A DNA stretch of 41,257 nt from an uncultured Porphyromonadaceae bacterium (GTDB lineage Bacteria > Bacteroidota > Bacteroidia > Bacteroidales > Muribaculaceae). Within the stretch, counting starts at the first letter, position 1; every line of letters starts with the position of its first letter. Shown here one piece after another: positions 22,202-31,960 of the stretch. The notes under the pieces were generated by a model. It was not told the origin of the DNA and did not search any database. It saw only the letters and a program-made list of their open reading frames with translations. Made by a program: the position numbers and the translations under genes. The stretch spans positions 1-41,257 of the forward strand of contig CAMWNB010000020.1 of the NCBI GenBank assembly GCA_947175495.1, read 5' to 3'.

Positions 22202-24256
22202 TCAGCGGGGCAGGTCCACGATGTCGCGGCCAAGATATTCGGCCACCACGGCAAGGATGTTGTGGGCCGTGAAGCCGAATTTCTCGTCGAGCACCTTGTA
22301 GGGGGCGGATGCGCCGAAGCGTTCGAGGCCGAACACTTTGCCGGTGAAGCCGTCGATCATCTTGAGCGTCACCGGGAGGCCGGCTGTGAGGCCGAACTGG
22401 GGCACGCCTGCGGGCAGCACCTCGGCGCGGTAGTCGGCGGGCTGCACGTTGAACAGGCCGGTGCTGGGCATCGACACCACGTCGGCGCGCACGCCTGCTG
22501 CCTCGAGCAGCACGGCCACCTCGCAGAGCAGGCTCACCTCGGAGCCGTTGGCCACGAGCACCACGTCGGGTTTTTCGGACTTGACCACGGTGTAGCCGCC
22601 TTTGAGGGCGCCGAGGGCGGCATCGTAGCGGTCGACGCCTTCCGGCGCGGGCAGGTCGGGGATGTCCTGGCGGGAGAGGATGAGGGCTGTGGGCGTGTCG
22701 TGGTTGTCCATGGCCATCTTCCATGCCACGCTGGTTTCGGCGGCGTCGGCGGGGCGCAGGGCCAGCAGCGAGGGTTTGCCGCTGAAGTTGCGGATCTGCT
22801 CCATGAGGCGTATCTGGGCTTCCTGCTCCACGGGTTCGTGGGTGGGACCGTCTTCGCCCACGCGGAATGCGTCGTGCGTCCAGATGTATTTCACGGGGAG
22901 CTCCATGAGGGCGGCAAGGCGCACTGCGGGCTTCATGTAGTCGCTGAACACGAAGAACGTGCCGCATGCTTCTTCGAGGCCGCCGTGCAGGGCGATGCCG
23001 TTCATGATGCATGCGAGGGTGAGCTCGGCCACGCCGGCCTGCAGGAATGCGCCGCCGAAGTCGCCGTTGGTGAGTGCGCGGGTCTTTTTGAGGAAGCCGT
23101 CGGTCTTGTCGCTGTTGGCGAGGTCGGCCGAGCCGACAATCATGTTGCGCACTTCCTGTGCGAGCACGCTGAGCACGTCGGCCGAAGCCTGGCGGGTGGA
23201 GGTGCCGGGCTTGTGGGCGATTGCTTTGTAGTCGATTTCGGGCAGGCGGCCTGCGAGGAATCCTTCGAGCTCGGCGGCCTGGATGGGATTGGCTGCGCTC
23301 CATGCCCGGTAGTCCTGGCGACGGATGCTCACGAGCTTGCGCAGCTCGTCGGCGCGCTCGGCATAGAGGGCTGCCACGTCGTCGAAAATCCGGAAGGGTT
23401 CTTCGGGGTTGCCGCCGAGGTTGGCGATGGTGGCTGCAAAGTCGGCGCCGCTCTTGCTGAGGGGCTGGCCGTGGGTGCTGCACTGGCCTTCGAAGCATTC
23501 GCCGTCGGCCTTGACGGCACCTTTGCCCATGGATGTGTGGCCGATGATGAGCGTGGGACGCTGGGTCTCTTTGTTGGCTTTGTCGAGAGCCTCGCAGATG
23601 GCGGCGGGGTCGTTGCCGTCGACTTCGAGCACGCTCCATCCCCAGGCGCGGTATTTTGCGGCCACGTCCTCGCGGTCCACGGCGTCGACCATGGTGCTGA
23701 GCTGCACGCGGTTGCTGTCGTAGAACATGATGAGGTTGGACAGGCCCAGGTAGCCGGCTATGCGTCCGGCGCCCTGCGAGATTTCTTCCTGCACGCCGCC
23801 GTCGCTGATGAAGGCGTAGGTCTTGTGGGCCACGACATCGCCGAAGCGGGCCTCGAGGAAGCGTTCGGCGATGGCTGCGCCTACGGCCATCGTGTGGCCC
23901 TGGCCCAGCGGTCCGGAGGTGTTTTCGATGCCGCGCATGACGTCCACTTCGGGGTGGCCGGGTGTCGGGCTTTCCCACTGGCGGAACTGCTTGAGCTCGT
24001 CGAGGGAGAACTTGCCGGTGAGTGCGAGCACGGAATAAAGCATCGGCGACATGTGGCCGGGGTCAAGGAAAAAGCGGTCGCGGAAGGGCCACTTCGGGTC
24101 GTCGGGGTCGGTGACAAGGTATTTTGCGTAAAGCACAGCGGCGAAATCGGCACCGCCCATGGCGCCACCGGGGTGGCCGGACTTTGCCTTTTCTACCATG
24201 GAAGCTGCAAGAATACGGACATTGTCGGCCGCACGAGTGAGAAGTTTCTGGTCCAT
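22202..24256 (-). CDS. tkt: Transketolase
   Basis: 684 residues, usual length. The N-terminal thiamine diphosphate domain shows SGHPGGAMGGAD, LDPGHMSPMLYSVLALTG and GPLGQGHTMAVG. The GDG motif appears as SDGGVQEEISQGAGRIA, a lineage variant seen in Bacteroidetes. The pyrimidine domain has THDAFRVGEDGPTHEPVEQ and the C-terminal domain ends with the usual VLDEKFGFTAHNI. The enzyme transfers two-carbon ketol groups in the non-oxidative pentose phosphate pathway, in the cytoplasm, with thiamine diphosphate and Mg2+. It follows a FucP-type sugar transporter but a terminator hairpin (24317-24352) separates them. No clear promoter was identified upstream of 24256. Confidence 0.97.
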   Translation of the reverse strand: MDQKLLTRAADNVRILAASMVEKAKSGHPGGAMGGADFAAVLYAKYLVTDPDDPKWPFRDRFFLDPGHMSPMLYSVLALTGKFSLDELKQFRQWESPTPGHPEVDVMRGIENTSGPLGQGHTMAVGAAIAERFLEARFGDVVAHKTYAFISDGGVQEEISQGAGRIAGYLGLSNLIMFYDSNRVQLSTMVDAVDREDVAAKYRAWGWSVLEVDGNDPAAICEALDKANKETQRPTLIIGHTSMGKGAVKADGECFEGQCSTHGQPLSKSGADFAATIANLGGNPEEPFRIFDDVAALYAERADELRKLVSIRRQDYRAWSAANPIQAAELEGFLAGRLPEIDYKAIAHKPGTSTRQASADVLSVLAQEVRNMIVGSADLANSDKTDGFLKKTRALTNGDFGGAFLQAGVAELTLACIMNGIALHGGLEEACGTFFVFSDYMKPAVRLAALMELPVKYIWTHDAFRVGEDGPTHEPVEQEAQIRLMEQIRNFSGKPSLLALRPADAAETSVAWKMAMDNHDTPTALILSRQDIPDLPAPEGVDRYDAALGALKGGYTVVKSEKPDVVLVANGSEVSLLCEVAVLLEAAGVRADVVSMPSTGLFNVQPADYRAEVLPAGVPQFGLTAGLPVTLKMIDGFTGKVFGLERFGASAPYKVLDEKFGFTAHNILAVVAEYLGRDIVDLPR

Positions 24257-24316
24257 TGGCTGAAATGGTGTGTGAAGGTTATAACAGGTGGTAAGTTAGA
24301 GCTTATATATTATTAA

Positions 24317-24352
24317 CAAAAGCGCGGACCGGATGTTTGGCCGGTCAGCGCT
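24317..24352 (-). terminator. Terminator of the sugar transporter gene
   Basis: agcgc-gaccgg (24321-24332) pairs with ccggtc-gcgct (24341-24352) with one internal mismatch and an 8-nt loop. The minus strand continues with TTTT (24320-24317). It lies 15 bp past the transporter stop codon. Confidence 0.75.
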
Positions 24353-24367
24353 TTTTGTGCGGAGAAA

Positions 24368-25720
24368 TCAGAGGTCGCGTGCGTCGGGGGTCTCGTCGTC
24401 AACGGGGATGTCCTTGTTGACGTTCTTGCTGCCTACGAGGCCGTAGAAGAGCAGATAGGCGAGCATGGCCACTACGAGCCAGTAGGAGGTCATGTAGCCG
24501 CAGCTGTTGGCGATGGCGTTCTGAATCACGGGCATGACGCCGCCGCCCACAACCATCATCATGAAGATGCCGCTGGCCTGGGCGGTGTATTTGCCGAGGC
24601 CTTCCACGGCAAGGTTGAAGATGCCGCCCCACATCACGGAGGTGCACAGGCCGCAAAGCACGAAGAGCAGGGCCTTCATGGGCACTTCGGCCATGGTGAA
24701 GCCGTCGGTGGCGCTATAGCCGGGCATCGACACGCGCACGCTGTCGGGCAGGAAGATTGCGGCGATGATCAGGCAGATGGCAACGGCGCTCACAACGATG
24801 AGCTGGGCGCGGCTGCTGACGGCGCCGGAGATTGCGCTGGAGAGCAGGCGGCCTACGAGCATGAGCAGCCAGTAGATGGCCACGACGGCGCCGGCGATGG
24901 CCGATGCGTTCACGAGGATGCCGCTGGCGGAACTGTCGGCGAGGTAGAAGTTGAGCATGCCGGGGATGCCGATTTCGATGCCCACATAGAAGAAGATGCC
25001 GACCACGCCGAGCACGGTGTGGCGGAAGTTCCAGGGGCTGTGGCTGTATTTTACTTTCTTGCCGCCTTTGTTCATGTGGGGCTCGGGGATGGCCACGAAG
25101 CTGAGCACGATGAACGCGAAGGCGAACACGCCGATGGCAATCCACAGCAGGGGAGCGACGTCGGTCATGGATGTCTGGGCGGTGACCATGCCGATGAGCG
25201 AGCCGACGAACAGGGGGGTCATGGTGCCGCTGAGGGAGTTGAGGGCGCCGCCGGTCTGTATGAGCTGGTTGCCCTTGTTGCCACCGCCGCCGAGGAGGTT
25301 GAGCATGGGGTTGACCACGGTGTTGAGCATGCACACGCAGAAGCCGCAGATGAATGCGCCCAGCAGGTAGATGATGAAGTTGAGCGTGACGGCGTCGGAG
25401 CCTACGGAGAACACTGCGGTCTCGGTGCCGACGATGCTCGAGAGATACTGGAACACGAGGCCGATGATGCCGATGACCATTGCCCAGAGGGCAGTCTTTT
25501 TGTAGCCGATTTTCACGAGCAGGTTGCCGGCGGGGATGCCCATGAACAGGTAGGCGAGGAAGTTCATGAGGTTGCCGAGCATGCCGCTCCATTCGTAGTT
25601 GTTTTTCCAGATGGTGCCGATCGGTGCCGCCAGGTTGGTGACGAACGAAATCATGGCGAAGAGGAAGAACATCGCGATGATGGCGATGAGATTGCCCTTC
25701 TGTTGCTGTTTTGTTGCCAT
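24368..25720 (-). CDS. FucP/GluP-type sugar:proton symporter (MFS)
   Basis: 450 residues from the ATG at 25720 (MATKQQQKGN); 25 upstream in-frame codons run through the promoter and are not used. About twelve hydrophobic helices are visible. Family patterns are YLFMGIPAGNLLVKIGYKKT (loop 2-3), CVCMLNTVVNPMLNLLGGGGNKGNQLIQTGGALNSLSG (split here: the NP.L..LG region and the N..GA.NS.G region) and AVEGLGKYTAQASGIFMM near helix 10. These match the fucose/glucose/galactose subfamily, which imports hexoses with protons across the inner membrane. The specific sugar is not predictable. Promoter at 25793-25800; terminator at 24317-24352. Confidence 0.92.
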   Translation of the reverse strand: MATKQQQKGNLIAIIAMFFLFAMISFVTNLAAPIGTIWKNNYEWSGMLGNLMNFLAYLFMGIPAGNLLVKIGYKKTALWAMVIGIIGLVFQYLSSIVGTETAVFSVGSDAVTLNFIIYLLGAFICGFCVCMLNTVVNPMLNLLGGGGNKGNQLIQTGGALNSLSGTMTPLFVGSLIGMVTAQTSMTDVAPLLWIAIGVFAFAFIVLSFVAIPEPHMNKGGKKVKYSHSPWNFRHTVLGVVGIFFYVGIEIGIPGMLNFYLADSSASGILVNASAIAGAVVAIYWLLMLVGRLLSSAISGAVSSRAQLIVVSAVAICLIIAAIFLPDSVRVSMPGYSATDGFTMAEVPMKALLFVLCGLCTSVMWGGIFNLAVEGLGKYTAQASGIFMMMVVGGGVMPVIQNAIANSCGYMTSYWLVVAMLAYLLFYGLVGSKNVNKDIPVDDETPDARDL

Positions 25721-25792
25721 TTTAGTGCTGTAAGTGGTATTTAAAAGGTTAGGAATTAGCGTTTTTGGCAAGGCGTAGTCCGCCCTAAGGTG

Positions 25793-25800
25793 CAAAGTTA
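25793..25800 (-). promoter_or_regulatory. -7 element of the sugar transporter gene
   Basis: Minus-strand TAACTTTG, 72 bp before the ATG. The -33 position reads TCG rather than TTG. Confidence 0.55.
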
Positions 25801-25837
25801 ATGATTTTTGCTGAAAAAAACGAAAAAAAGTGTGCGG

Positions 25838-27052
25838 CTACTGTGCCAGCGGCAGGTCTATGCGGAAAGTTGTGCCGACGCCGGGGGTGGAGCATTTCAC
25901 ATAGATGCGTCCGTCGTGGTACTGCTCCACTATGCGGCGTGCGAGGGTGAGGCCCAGGCCCCAGCCGCGCTTCTTTGTGGTGAAGCCCGGCGAGAACACG
26001 GCCTTGAAGTTTTTGCGCGGGATGCCCTTGCCGGTGTCGGCCACCTCGATGTAGGCTCGCCCTGCGGCTCGTCCGGCAGTCACAGTGATGCTGCCGGTGC
26101 CGCTCATGGCGTCGACGGCATTCTTGATGAGATTCTCCATCACCCATTCGAACAGCGGCGCGCATGCCAGCACGGGCAGCGGCTCGGAGCCGGTGCGGGC
26201 GGCGAGGGAGATACGTCCCGACACGCGTGTGGCCATATAACCGGCGGCTCCGTCGATGACGGTGCGCAGGTCGGTGGTTTCCATCTGCGGCCTGGAGCCT
26301 ATCTTGGAGAAGCGCGAGGCTATGGAGCTGAGTCGCTGCACGTCTTTGTTGAGCTCGGTCATGGTGTCGGGGTCCACGCCCATGTCGGGCAGCAGCTCCA
26401 TCCATGCCATGAGCGAGGATATGGGTGTGCCCAGCTGGTGGGCGGTTTCTTTGCTGAGGCCCACCCACACCTTGTTTTGCTCGGCTTTCTTGGTGGAGAG
26501 CACGGCGAAATACACCACGGCGATGAACACGAGCATCACTATGAGCTGCACATACGGGTAGTAGCTCAGTCGCTTGAGCATGGTGGAATCCTCGTAGTAG
26601 AGATGCTGCCGGATGCCCGGGGCTATCTCGAAGTCGATGACGTTGTGCCCTCCGGACAGATGCGCGAGCTTGCGCTGCAGAAACAGCTCGTTGGCAGGAG
26701 TCAGGTCCATGGGTGCGGGCGAGTCGCATTGCTCGGGCAGGCGGAAGTTGCGGTGCTGGAGGATGTTGCCGGCGTCGTCGGTGAGCAGCACGGGGATGGT
26801 GGTGTTCGATTCGATGATGCCGAGCAGGAAGTCGACGTCGATGGCTGCGGCTCCGGAGTCGTCGGACAGCACGCGCACCATCTCGCGCGTGGCGTCGGCC
26901 CACACCTGCATGCGCTCGCGCTCCTGGCGGGAGAGGTCGCGCACCAGGCCGTCGCTGACCCACAGGAACATGGCCACGACGGCTGCGGCCGTCACCAGAA
27001 ATGCGGTGCGGCCGAAGTGTCTCAGGCTCAGTCGGAGGCGCGCTTCGCTCAT
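25838..27052 (-). CDS. Orphan membrane sensor histidine kinase
   Basis: 404 residues. Two membrane segments (about 16-36 and 166-185) enclose an extracytoplasmic sensor of about 130 residues. The H-box is GLSKETAHQLGTPISSL with phosphoacceptor His205. The ATPase domain shows N-box ENLIKNAVDAM, G1 VADTGKGIP, F-box FSPGFTTKKRG and G2 GWGLGLTLARRIVE. There is no HAMP or receiver domain, and no response regulator gene nearby, so its partner is elsewhere. It is the last gene of the operon led by the 126-residue protein, 46 bp after the carbonic anhydrase gene. What it senses is unknown. Confidence 0.93.
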   Translation of the reverse strand: MSEARLRLSLRHFGRTAFLVTAAAVVAMFLWVSDGLVRDLSRQERERMQVWADATREMVRVLSDDSGAAAIDVDFLLGIIESNTTIPVLLTDDAGNILQHRNFRLPEQCDSPAPMDLTPANELFLQRKLAHLSGGHNVIDFEIAPGIRQHLYYEDSTMLKRLSYYPYVQLIVMLVFIAVVYFAVLSTKKAEQNKVWVGLSKETAHQLGTPISSLMAWMELLPDMGVDPDTMTELNKDVQRLSSIASRFSKIGSRPQMETTDLRTVIDGAAGYMATRVSGRISLAARTGSEPLPVLACAPLFEWVMENLIKNAVDAMSGTGSITVTAGRAAGRAYIEVADTGKGIPRKNFKAVFSPGFTTKKRGWGLGLTLARRIVEQYHDGRIYVKCSTPGVGTTFRIDLPLAQ

Positions 27053-27098
27053 TTCGGTTCTGTGGTCCGGGGCGTCGGATGCCGCCCGGCCGGATCGG

Positions 27099-27635
<537 letters not shown>

Positions 27636-27645
27636 GTGTCGTTTC

Positions 27646-29427
27646 TTAAATTGCTTGGGTTTTGGATTCGAGCCATGCGCGCGCGTCGGCGTCGAGCATG
27701 GGGGAGAGTTCGTTGCAGACGCGCTCGTTGTAGGTGTTGACCCACGACAGTTCTGCCTCGGTCATCATCTCCGTGGCGAAGAGGCGTGTGTCGAAGGGGA
27801 AGAGCGTCAGCGTCTCGAACTTGTAGAAGCGGCCGAACTCGGTGTCGAGCGCGGGCACGCACAGCACGAGGTTCTCGCAGCGGATTCCGTGCACGCCCTC
27901 GCGGTAGAGGCCGGGCTCGTTGCTGGTGATCATGCCGGGTGTGAGGGGGGCGGGCACATAGTTGAGGCGCACGCTCTGCGGGCCTTCGTGCACGTTGAGG
28001 AAATGGCCCACGCCGTGGCCGGTGCCGTGCAGATAGCTGAGGCCGTGCTGCCAGAGGAACTGGCGGGCGAGTGCGTCGAGCTGTGTGCCGCAGGTGCCTT
28101 CGGGGAAGATGGCGGTGGCCAGGGCTATGTGGCCTTTCATCACCAGGGTGAAGTCGGCGCGCTCCTGCTGGGTGGGGTCGCCGAGGCATATGGTGCGTGT
28201 GATGTCGGTGGTGCCGTCGAGATACTGGGCGCCGCTGTCGATGAGCAGCAGGCCCTCGGGGCGCAGCGTGGCGTTGCTCTTTTCGTCGGCCTCGTAGTGC
28301 ACGATGGCGCCGTGGGGGCCGTAGCCGGCTATGGTGCCGAAGCTCTCGTCGAAGAACAGCGGCTGCTCCGAGCGCTTGCGGCGCAGGATTTCGGCTACAT
28401 CCATCTCGGTGATTTTCTCGCCGGCGGCCATGCGGCTCTCCAGTTCCATGAGCGAGTGGACCAGGGCCACGCCGTCGCGCTTCATGGCTTCGCGCACGCC
28501 GGCTATCTGCACGTCGTTCTTGCATGCCTTGGGCATGGCGACGGGCGATGTGCCTTCCACGGCGCGGTCGCCGAAGGCCTCGAGGATTCCGTAGGCTGTG
28601 GAAGCCGGATCGAGAAGCACGCGGCGGCGGGTGGAGAGGTTGAAGATGAAGGATTTGACGGCGGTGTAGGGCTGCGTCGTCACGCCCTGCCTGTCAAGAT
28701 AGGCGAGCACGTCGGCGGGCAGTTTGTTGGCGTCGATGAAGAGCACGTTGCCTTCCGGGCCGAGGTAGACGAAGGAGGTGGCCACGGGGTTGTAGCGCAC
28801 GTCGCTGCTGCGGATGTTGAGCAGCCACGCCACCTGGTCGAGGGCCGACACGAACAGGGCGTCGGCGCCGTGCATGCGCGCGCCTTCGAGGGCCTCGGCC
28901 ATCTTGTCGGCGGCGCTGCGGCCGGCGTATTTCTCGTCGTGGACAAACACGGGACACTTGGGCAGCGCGGGGCGGTCGGTCCAGATGCTGTCGATGGGGT
29001 CGAATGTGGTGTTGAGGCGTATGTCGCGGGTCTTGAGGGCGGCACGCAGAGCGCGGAGGGCACCGGTGCTGAAGAGCATGGCGTCGACGCCCACGGTGGC
29101 GCCGGCGGCCAGGGTGGCGGTGAGCCAGCTTTCAATGGAGGGAGTGTCGGGCAGGCCCTCTTTCATGAGTTCTATCTCTGTGCCGGCGAGTTGCTCGGCC
29201 GCCTGCAGGAAGTAGCGGGAGTCGGTCCAGAGCAGTGCGTTGCCTTCGGCCGGGACCACCAGCGTGCCTGCCGAGCCGTTGAAGCCGCTGAGCCAGCGGC
29301 GCACCTGCCAGTGGGATGCGAGGTATTCGCCCATGTGTGGGTCGGCCTGGGGTATGATGGCTGCGTCGATGCCGGCGCGTTTCATCTCGGCGCGGAGAGC
29401 TGCGAGACGGTTGGCGGATTCGTTCAT
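27646..29427 (-). CDS. M24 aminopeptidase P family metallopeptidase
   Basis: 593 residues, the large three-domain type. Two creatinase-like N-terminal domains (about 1-300) precede a pita-bread catalytic domain (about 310-540). Metal ligands appear in LIDSGAQYLDGTTDITRT (two Asp, about 390-405), HGTGHGVGHFLNVHEGP (about 465-480), SNEPGLYREG and the final CENLVLCV...LTLFPFD region. The enzyme removes N-terminal residues preceding proline and is cytoplasmic. Its ATG is 2 bp past the yraN stop, indicating translational coupling in the seven-gene operon. Confidence 0.95.
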   Translation of the reverse strand: MNESANRLAALRAEMKRAGIDAAIIPQADPHMGEYLASHWQVRRWLSGFNGSAGTLVVPAEGNALLWTDSRYFLQAAEQLAGTEIELMKEGLPDTPSIESWLTATLAAGATVGVDAMLFSTGALRALRAALKTRDIRLNTTFDPIDSIWTDRPALPKCPVFVHDEKYAGRSAADKMAEALEGARMHGADALFVSALDQVAWLLNIRSSDVRYNPVATSFVYLGPEGNVLFIDANKLPADVLAYLDRQGVTTQPYTAVKSFIFNLSTRRRVLLDPASTAYGILEAFGDRAVEGTSPVAMPKACKNDVQIAGVREAMKRDGVALVHSLMELESRMAAGEKITEMDVAEILRRKRSEQPLFFDESFGTIAGYGPHGAIVHYEADEKSNATLRPEGLLLIDSGAQYLDGTTDITRTICLGDPTQQERADFTLVMKGHIALATAIFPEGTCGTQLDALARQFLWQHGLSYLHGTGHGVGHFLNVHEGPQSVRLNYVPAPLTPGMITSNEPGLYREGVHGIRCENLVLCVPALDTEFGRFYKFETLTLFPFDTRLFATEMMTEAELSWVNTYNERVCNELSPMLDADARAWLESKTQAI

Positions 29428-29429
29428 AG

Positions 29430-29798
29430 TCAGTATGTTTTAAGGGGAGGATAGAAGGCGTCCTCCAGGTGTTCGAGTTTGTAATTGTCGGGGGTGCCGC
29501 TGACGGCTATTATGTCGAACTGCAGCTCGTGGGGCAGCCGGCGGGCGTTGAGATAGGCCACTCCGGCGCGCACCATGGCGAGCTGTTTTTTGCGGTCGAC
29601 GGCCTCGATGGGGTCGTCGCCGGTGTCGGTGCGTGTCTTCACTTCCACGATGGCGAGCCGGCTGCCGCGCTGGGCCACTATGTCTATCTCCATGCGGCCG
29701 CATCGCCAGTTGCGGTCAACGATTGCGTAGCCTTGTCCTGCGAGATATTCCGCGGCGGCGTCTTCGCCGAATCGGCCTGTGTCGTTGTGGCGTGCCAT
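29430..29798 (-). CDS. YraN/UPF0102 family nuclease-fold protein
   Basis: 122 residues, typical length. The restriction-endonuclease-like core is present: G11-E12-D-A-A near the N-terminus, then GRMEIDIVAQRG (Glu37, Asp39) and LAIVEVKTR (Glu52, Lys54), the E..D...ExK metal site. The family role is unproven; a Holliday-junction resolvase-like fold is the accepted description. Start and stop are tightly packed: its ATG overlaps the M16 stop by one base (TGATG), and the next gene starts 2 bp after its stop. Confidence 0.93.
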   Translation of the reverse strand: MARHNDTGRFGEDAAAEYLAGQGYAIVDRNWRCGRMEIDIVAQRGSRLAIVEVKTRTDTGDDPIEAVDRKKQLAMVRAGVAYLNARRLPHELQFDIIAVSGTPDNYKLEHLEDAFYPPLKTY

Positions 29799-31054
29799 CA
29801 GCTTTCGGGTTTTATGATGAGTGTGGCGCCGTCGGATCTGAGGAATATTTTCCGGGCGGTTTCGGCCACGGATTCTATGGTCACTTTGCGGCGGCGCACG
29901 AGCTCGTCGTCAAGGTTCTCGCCGTGGATTTCGGCCGTGGCGAGACGTCGGGCCATTTCGACGGCCGACAGTCCTTCGACGGCCTGTCGGGCCTCGAAGC
30001 GATTGATGGCGCGGTCGAGCTCGTGGCGGGTGATGTTGGCCGGGACGGTGAGCGCGAAGGCCTCGCTGAGCAGGCATTCGCGTGCGCGGACGATGCTTTC
30101 GCGGGAGTTGTCGACCACGCGGCAGTCCATCAGCAGCATGCCGTCGTGCTCCGAGCCGATGATCGATGCGTCGGCCTCGGCCATGAGCTCGGGATGGCGG
30201 GCCATCACGTTGCGTCGCAGGCGCGAGGCGCGTCCGGCCGAGAGTATGTCGGTGATGATGTCGGCTTCGGTGTAGCCTTCGGCGCCGTAAGGGGCCATGG
30301 GCCACGCCAGCAGCACGAGGGGCGAGGGCACGCGGTCGTCGATTTCGCGCCACATGCCGGTGTCGCGGGCGGTGTGGTAGGCGTCGGCGGGGATGGTGCG
30401 CTCCGGCACGGCTCGGCGCGGGATGTCGCCGAACCATTTCTCCACGAGCTCGCGCACCCGTTCGGGGCCGACGTTGCCCACCACGGCCAGCACGGCGTTG
30501 TTGGGCGCATAGTGCGAGTAGAACCACGCGCGCACGTCGGCGTCGGTCACGCGCTCGATGTGGGCCGGCTCGAGGCCTATGACAGGCCACGAGTAGGGGT
30601 GGGCCGGCTTGTAGAGCATGTCGCGCAGCTCGTGCATCGCGCGTCCGTAGGGGCGGTTGAGGACTGTCTCCTTGAATTCCTCGATGACTACCGACCGCTG
30701 CACCTCAAGCACTTCGGGGCGGAACGACAGTGCCAGCATGCGGTCGCTCTCCACGCGGAGAGCTGTCTCGATGTTCTGGGCGGGCAGCAGCTCGTAGAAG
30801 TTGGTGAAGTCGGGGCTGGTCCAGGCGTTGTTCACGCCTCCGGCGCGCTCGAGGGCGCCGTTGAAGTCGGGTTCGTTGGCCGAGCCGCCGAACATCAGGT
30901 GCTCGAACAGATGGGCCATGCCTGTGAGCTCGCGCGATTCGTCGCGTGCGCCCACGTCGTACATCACATCCACCGCCACCATGGCCGTGCGCGTGTCGTG
31001 CATGTGCACCACGCGCAGGCCGTTGTCGAGAGTGAAGCGATGGATGGGCTGCAT
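29798..31054 (-). CDS. M16 family zinc peptidase
   Basis: 418 residues, a single M16 pair of domains. The inverted zinc motif HLFEH (His48, Glu51, His52) is followed by the third-ligand region EVQRSVVIEEFKE. Earlier residues LRVVHMHD and VDVMYDVGARDE match the family N-terminus. There is no signal peptide, so it may be cytoplasmic or processed by a partner; M16 enzymes degrade short peptides in a clamshell chamber. Both ends are coupled to neighbours by TGATG overlaps (cyclophilin upstream, yraN downstream). Confidence 0.95.
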   Translation of the reverse strand: MQPIHRFTLDNGLRVVHMHDTRTAMVAVDVMYDVGARDESRELTGMAHLFEHLMFGGSANEPDFNGALERAGGVNNAWTSPDFTNFYELLPAQNIETALRVESDRMLALSFRPEVLEVQRSVVIEEFKETVLNRPYGRAMHELRDMLYKPAHPYSWPVIGLEPAHIERVTDADVRAWFYSHYAPNNAVLAVVGNVGPERVRELVEKWFGDIPRRAVPERTIPADAYHTARDTGMWREIDDRVPSPLVLLAWPMAPYGAEGYTEADIITDILSAGRASRLRRNVMARHPELMAEADASIIGSEHDGMLLMDCRVVDNSRESIVRARECLLSEAFALTVPANITRHELDRAINRFEARQAVEGLSAVEMARRLATAEIHGENLDDELVRRRKVTIESVAETARKIFLRSDGATLIIKPES

Positions 31055-31947
31055 CAGTCTTTGATTTTCATTTTGATGATGCGCACGTCTTCGCGCGGGC
31101 GGTCGCCTGCGCCGGTGGGCACCTTCTCGATTTTGTCGATGACGTCCATGCCGCTGACCACTTCGCCGAACACTGTGTACTGGCCGTCGAGGTGGGGCGT
31201 GCCGCCTTCGGTGGTGTAGGCGGTGCGCTGTTCGGGAGTGAGCCTGGCGGGGTTGGCGGCCACTTCTGAGTCGGTCTCGGCGATGAGCCGCTGCTGCAGG
31301 GCGTTGAGGCCTGCCTGGTCGCCGGCCTGCTGCATCTGCATGATCTGCCGGCGCAGCTCCTGCACCTTGCGGTTGAACACGCTCTGGCGCTCTGACTGCT
31401 GCATGTACTGCTCGATGCGGGCCAGGTCGCCTTCGGCCAGTTTCTTGCCGGTGACGACGTAGAACTGCGAGCCGCTGCTCTGGCGCGTCGGGTTCACCTG
31501 GTCGCCCTGTCGGGCTGCGGCCAGTGCGCCGCGTTTGTGGAAGTGCTTGGGATATACGATCTCGGCGTCGATTTTATAGTCGGGACCTCCGGCTCCCAGC
31601 TGCTGGCCGGGCTTGGCGGTGCGCGAGTCGGGGTCGCCGGCCTGCACCATGAATTCGTTGATGACGCGGTGGAAGAGCGTGCCGTCGTAGTAGCCTTCGC
31701 GCACGAGCTTCACGAAGTTGTCGCGGTGGCGGGGTGTGTCGCCGTACAGCAGTACGGTGAAGCTGCCCATGGTGGTTTCCACCTCCACCTTCACGTTGGA
31801 GCTGTCTGTTGTCTGGGTCATGTTCTCTTGGGATTGCTGTGCCTTCCCGTCATCGGCCATGGAGGATGCGGCGGCGTCGGCCGCGGCTTGCGTGCCGCAG
31901 CTGCCGAGGCCCATGGCCACGACGAGGGGCAGGAAGAAATTCTTCAT
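31054..31947 (-). CDS. Cyclophilin-type peptidyl-prolyl isomerase lipoprotein
   Basis: 297 residues from the ATG at 31947, which begins a lipoprotein signal (MKNFFLPLVVAMGLGSC, Cys17); 80 upstream codons in frame belong to the shadow of the previous gene. The cyclophilin domain starts near 52: VEVETTMGSFTVLLYGDTP, TLFHRVINEFMVQAGDP (catalytic Arg in FHR) and SGSQFYVV, and resumes at 252-275 with LDGQYTVFGEVVSGMDVID. Between these is a Gln/Arg-rich helical insert (about 172-245). It is probably a periplasmic prolyl isomerase that helps folding of exported proteins. Coupled to M16 by TGATG. Confidence 0.93.
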   Translation of the reverse strand: MKNFFLPLVVAMGLGSCGTQAAADAAASSMADDGKAQQSQENMTQTTDSSNVKVEVETTMGSFTVLLYGDTPRHRDNFVKLVREGYYDGTLFHRVINEFMVQAGDPDSRTAKPGQQLGAGGPDYKIDAEIVYPKHFHKRGALAAARQGDQVNPTRQSSGSQFYVVTGKKLAEGDLARIEQYMQQSERQSVFNRKVQELRRQIMQMQQAGDQAGLNALQQRLIAETDSEVAANPARLTPEQRTAYTTEGGTPHLDGQYTVFGEVVSGMDVIDKIEKVPTGAGDRPREDVRIIKMKIKD

Positions 31948-31960
31948 TATAAGGTGTGGT

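Noticed and set aside
22196-24316. Long plus-strand open frame opposite transketolase
   Set aside because: Same composition artefact; the minus strand carries all transketolase motifs.
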